Shown: positions 5,440 to 7,525 of the stretch, piece by piece
Layout: every line of letters begins with the position of its first letter
How positions within the stretch are numbered: the first letter of the stretch is position 1
NCBI GenBank assembly: GCA_030528965.1
Contig: JAUMXS010000064.1
Coordinates: forward strand, 1-7,525
Direction: 5' to 3'
DNA: 7,525 bases
Source of the DNA: Eubacteriales bacterium
GTDB lineage: Bacteria; Bacillota; Clostridia; Oscillospirales; Oscillospiraceae
Program-made: the position numbers and the translations under genes
The notes under the pieces: generated by a model
Told to the model about the DNA's origin: nothing
The model's input: the letters and a program-made list of their open reading frames with translations, nothing else
Databases searched by the model: none

Positions 5440-6105
5440 ATGAAGCATTGGAAACATTTATTGTTTTCGGCCTGCGTTCTCTGTTTGCTCTGCTCTCTGG
5501 CCGGTTGTAAAGACGCCGGGAGTTCTCAGCCTGTTTCTCTGTTAGAGGCGGAGGCGCTCACGGAAGCTCTCGAAACAGCCGGGCTGGCGGGAACGATCTC
5601 CGAATCGGAATCACAGCCCTCCATGCAAACCCGGGGACAGACGAAGTATGTCCATTATGTTGTGCGCGGTGAATCGGAACAGCCCGACAATCCCGAAAAA
5701 GGCCTTCCGCTTATCGCTGACATTACCTCCGCAGATTATAAAGGCAAGCCGATGCTGTATACGACTTTCTCTCAGCACAAAACTTCGGAATTCCTTGCGT
5801 GGGAGGACTGGAAACAGCAAATCGTGTTCGCGGCCTTGCTTTACGGCGGTTTTGAAAACGAAGATGCGGTTTATCAGGCGTTCCTCGATAAAGAATTCCC
5901 CGATGGCAGCACTGTTTTGGTGCAGGAGGTTCAGCTTCCGGAGGGATACTGCAGAGCGTCCTTCAGCTCCCACAGTTCCAAGCATTATGATGAAAATGGC
6001 TTTGAAGTAAAGGAATATACCGGATTTTTGCGGGTACAGATCTTTGAATCCTACGAGATGTATCAGGATCTTCAGGCGAATCAGAAAAGCAGCACAGCCG
6101 GTTGA
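5440..6105 (+). CDS. Putative lipoprotein of unknown function
   Basis: A 221-residue protein with a lipoprotein signal peptide: basic MKHWKH, a hydrophobic core with three cysteines (12, 15, 18), and the lipobox LAGC with the lipidated Cys at 23. The rest is soluble and acidic, with an AEALTEALETAGLAG helix (about 37-51), aromatic strand-like segments (YVHYVVRG, LRVQIFESYEMY) and no motif I recognise. It is a surface-anchored protein that probably lies outside the membrane. GGAGG (5426-5430) stands nine bases before the ATG. It starts 59 bases after the SLH-transglutaminase gene with no terminator between, so it may belong to that operon. However, codon choice looks more mixed than in the two genes before it, and the spacer contains a motif shared with the divergent promoter region. 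Confidence 0.85.
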   Translation: MKHWKHLLFSACVLCLLCSLAGCKDAGSSQPVSLLEAEALTEALETAGLAGTISESESQPSMQTRGQTKYVHYVVRGESEQPDNPEKGLPLIADITSADYKGKPMLYTTFSQHKTSEFLAWEDWKQQIVFAALLYGGFENEDAVYQAFLDKEFPDGSTVLVQEVQLPEGYCRASFSSHSSKHYDENGFEVKEYTGFLRVQIFESYEMYQDLQANQKSSTAG

Positions 6106-6137
6106 GCCGGGTGTTTTCACAACATAAAAAAGGACAA

Positions 6138-6189
6138 GACCTCAGGGTCAATGTCATTAACTTAGGAAAAAATCTGTTAAGTTAAGGTC
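6138..6189. repeat. AT-rich spacer with imperfect dyad, possible mobile-element remnant
   Basis: Between the lipoprotein stop and the terminator lies a gene-free AT-rich stretch. TTAACTTA (6157-6164) is mirrored by TAAGTTAA (6178-6185) around a 13-base A-rich loop, and GACCT (6138-6142) by AGGTC (6185-6189). The motif GGTCAATGTCATTAACTTA has the look of an insertion-sequence end, but no transposase or second end is present, so this is only a suggestion. Confidence 0.3.
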
Positions 6190-6198
6190 ACAAAGGGG

Positions 6199-6240
6199 AG
6201 ACCCCCATGTTTCGTTAATTGAAACATGGGGGTCTTTTTT
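6199..6240 (+). terminator. Strong rho-independent terminator, 15-bp stem
   Basis: AGACCCCCATGTTTC (6199-6213) pairs perfectly with GAAACATGGGGGTCT (6221-6235) around a GTTAATT loop and is followed by a run of T's to 6240. It ends the rightward cell-wall/lipoprotein unit. Its T tract overlaps the stop codon of the leftward nuclease gene (6241-6239). Read leftward the same hairpin follows that stop at once, but its downstream tail (CCCCTTTG) is poor, so leftward termination is less sure. Confidence 0.9.
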
Positions 6241-7183
6241 AATAAAGTTCAGAGTAATTCAGCGTTGATGCAAACTCGCACAAACTCGAAACTGCTTGTA
6301 AAATTTCAGAAATTATATCTGCACATTTATCAAAATCCTGAGAGAAATCTAATGTCCATTTATCATTGGCGATTCTAACACTTGCGGATTTTCCGGTTTT
6401 CCAAATCTGCATAGAATCAGACATTTTTCCTTTGACTTTCGAAAGCAAATCCGCTACGTTATCGCCGTATTTTGGAAACTCAAGGTCTACATAACCTTTT
6501 TGAGATTTGTATATCACCTTGATCGTGCCGAGAGAAGTACGAAACTCAGGCCAACTTGCCGCCGCTCCTTTGGGTGCATCTTCCCCGACCATGTTTAACT
6601 GCGGATAGTTTTCTTTGCAGAATCGCCGCAACTTAATCCAAAACTCTGTTACTGCGGGGACTTCTTGGACTTGATACCCTGCCTTTTTCTCTTTTAGCGC
6701 GCAATCAATCATTGCCACTTTGACCGCCGCCCGCATATGGCCTTGGTTTCCTAAATATTCTCGCAACTCTTCATAGCAAATCCTATACCCATAGGCGGCG
6801 TTGCTGTCGTTCTCGTGCTCTCTATGATAGTCAGCGGGCGCGGCAAGCATAACATAATAGCAATCATATTCTCCGTGCGAAATGGACTTTTGAGCGCGTT
6901 TGTGATAGCGTTCGCTTTGCTCTGGCATCGTTTGTGCGTCTATTTTGTCTTCAATCAACAAGGCAACTCTCTTGTCGGGGTATTGGAGAATCAGCGAAAT
7001 ATCGGATTCGCCGTCCGAATCTGCCAGAGAATGAGAGATTTTGTGGATGGTATAGTCATCCGACAATTGCAATTTATCAAGAAAAATCTTTGCAAAATTT
7101 CGGTCAGAAGCGAATTCTTCGATAATCAACAAATCCATATCATGTTCATATATCTTTTTGAACTCAATGACCGCTTTTTGCAT
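6239..7183 (-). CDS. PD-(D/E)XK nuclease superfamily protein
   Basis: A 314-residue cytoplasmic protein with a recognisable PD-(D/E)XK core in its first third. There is an N-terminal helix with Glu22/Glu23, then Asp61 in GESDISLIL, then ALLIEDKID with Glu78 and Lys80 one beta hairpin later. A QSERY helix (Gln89-Tyr93) follows, as in restriction-enzyme-like members. This matches the PDDEXK_4 type seen in many accessory loci; such folds cut DNA using a metal ion. Residues about 175-314 form a second domain I do not recognise (FWIKLRRFCKENYP, GYVDLEFP, WTLDFSQDF), perhaps for target or partner binding. AGGAGG (7196-7191) stands seven bases before the ATG. It begins 27 bases after an upstream gene on the same strand. 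The DNA is clearly more AT-rich than the cell-wall genes, consistent with recent acquisition. A defence role is plausible but unproven. Confidence 0.8.
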   Translation of the reverse strand: MQKAVIEFKKIYEHDMDLLIIEEFASDRNFAKIFLDKLQLSDDYTIHKISHSLADSDGESDISLILQYPDKRVALLIEDKIDAQTMPEQSERYHKRAQKSISHGEYDCYYVMLAAPADYHREHENDSNAAYGYRICYEELREYLGNQGHMRAAVKVAMIDCALKEKKAGYQVQEVPAVTEFWIKLRRFCKENYPQLNMVGEDAPKGAAASWPEFRTSLGTIKVIYKSQKGYVDLEFPKYGDNVADLLSKVKGKMSDSMQIWKTGKSASVRIANDKWTLDFSQDFDKCADIISEILQAVSSLCEFASTLNYSELY

Positions 7184-7210
7184 TTGATTTCCTCCTTTTC
7201 TGCTCTGGCT

Positions 7211-7525
7211 TTAATCGAGATATTCCTTATACGGCTCAAGGGCTTTAACTGCCATTTCCAGTTGTCTGGAAACATTCGTTTCTGATTTCAAAACGGAACG
7301 ATATTTCTCAAGAAGCGTATCAAAATCTGGGGAAGAAATTTTGATAAATCCGCCTGCCAAAGAGGATAGGAATACGAACTTTTTCTGTTCATTTTTTGCC
7401 TCAAAAAACAGAGTAATATATCCATTGGAAAACTCCATTAACTGTGCTTTCCCAAATGCTTTGTGCGTAATTTCTGCTCCACTATTCAGCAGATCAGTAA
7501 AGGCTGTTCTTGCTTCTTCAAGCAA
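7211..7525 (-). CDS. 3' end of an unrecognised gene upstream of the nuclease
   Basis: The frame is open to the right edge, so the 104 visible residues are probably a C-terminal part; a TTG codon at the very edge is not good evidence of a start. The segment HKAFGKAQLMEFSNGYITLFFE, followed by KKFVFLSSLAGGFIKI, resembles the small beta-barrel (Tudor/SH3-like) modules with an H..FG.G.v...dg.i.v.F pattern found at the ends of some helicases and DNA-associated proteins. That is a pattern match by eye only. The end (about residues 67-104) is helical with charged and Leu residues. It stops 27 bases before the nuclease start, with no terminator or promoter between, so the two are probably co-transcribed. 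Base composition matches the nuclease gene. Confidence 0.7.
   Translation of the reverse strand: MLEEARTAFTDLLNSGAEITHKAFGKAQLMEFSNGYITLFFEAKNEQKKFVFLSSLAGGFIKISSPDFDTLLEKYRSVLKSETNVSRQLEMAVKALEPYKEYLD

Noticed and set aside
1..7525. CRISPR array or tRNA genes
   Set aside because: There are no regularly spaced repeats with unique spacers, and no cloverleaf with a GGTTCGAATC-type T arm was seen on either strand.

Overview
The window looks like a chromosomal piece from a low-to-mid-GC Gram-positive Bacillota, most likely a gut-type clostridium of the Oscillospiraceae/Ruminococcaceae group. This rests on a clostridial-style class A penicillin-binding protein, an S-layer-homology protein, a DUF1292 gene, a BofC-like gene, a clear 6S RNA, strong AGGAGG-type ribosome binding sites, and CCCTTTGCACAAGGG / CTCTCAGTC interspersed repeats of a kind I recall from such genomes. 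The genus cannot be fixed from the sequence alone.

Layout. Positions 1-420 hold no gene: they contain hairpins, repetitive-element copies and two rightward terminators. Positions 421-1526 are a leftward block: promoter, BofC-like membrane-anchored protein, a second promoter, a small acidic DUF1292 protein, then a 6S RNA (about 453-652) ending in a rho-independent terminator. Positions 1527-1706 are a divergent control region. Its rightward promoter has a perfect extended -10, and directly upstream lies a near-perfect 22-bp palindrome that looks like a repressor or activator site.

Positions 1707-6105 run rightward. A bifunctional class A PBP is translationally coupled (TGATG) to a secreted protein with three SLH repeats and a transglutaminase-like domain, and an unrecognised lipoprotein follows. 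I see no terminator between these three genes. A strong terminator lies at 6199-6240. The first two genes make a plausible cell-surface unit: one builds and cross-links peptidoglycan, the other is tethered to the wall and may cut or join proteins or wall peptides.

Positions 6239-7525 are visibly more AT-rich and run leftward. They hold a PD-(D/E)XK nuclease-like gene and the 3' end of an upstream gene 27 bp away, probably one operon and probably acquired. It ends tail to tail against the cell-wall unit. A 93-bp AT-rich spacer with an imperfect dyad marks the junction.

The items most worth following up are the operator-like palindrome at the PBP promoter, the coupled PBP and SLH-transglutaminase pair, the 6S RNA, and the nuclease pair of unknown role.
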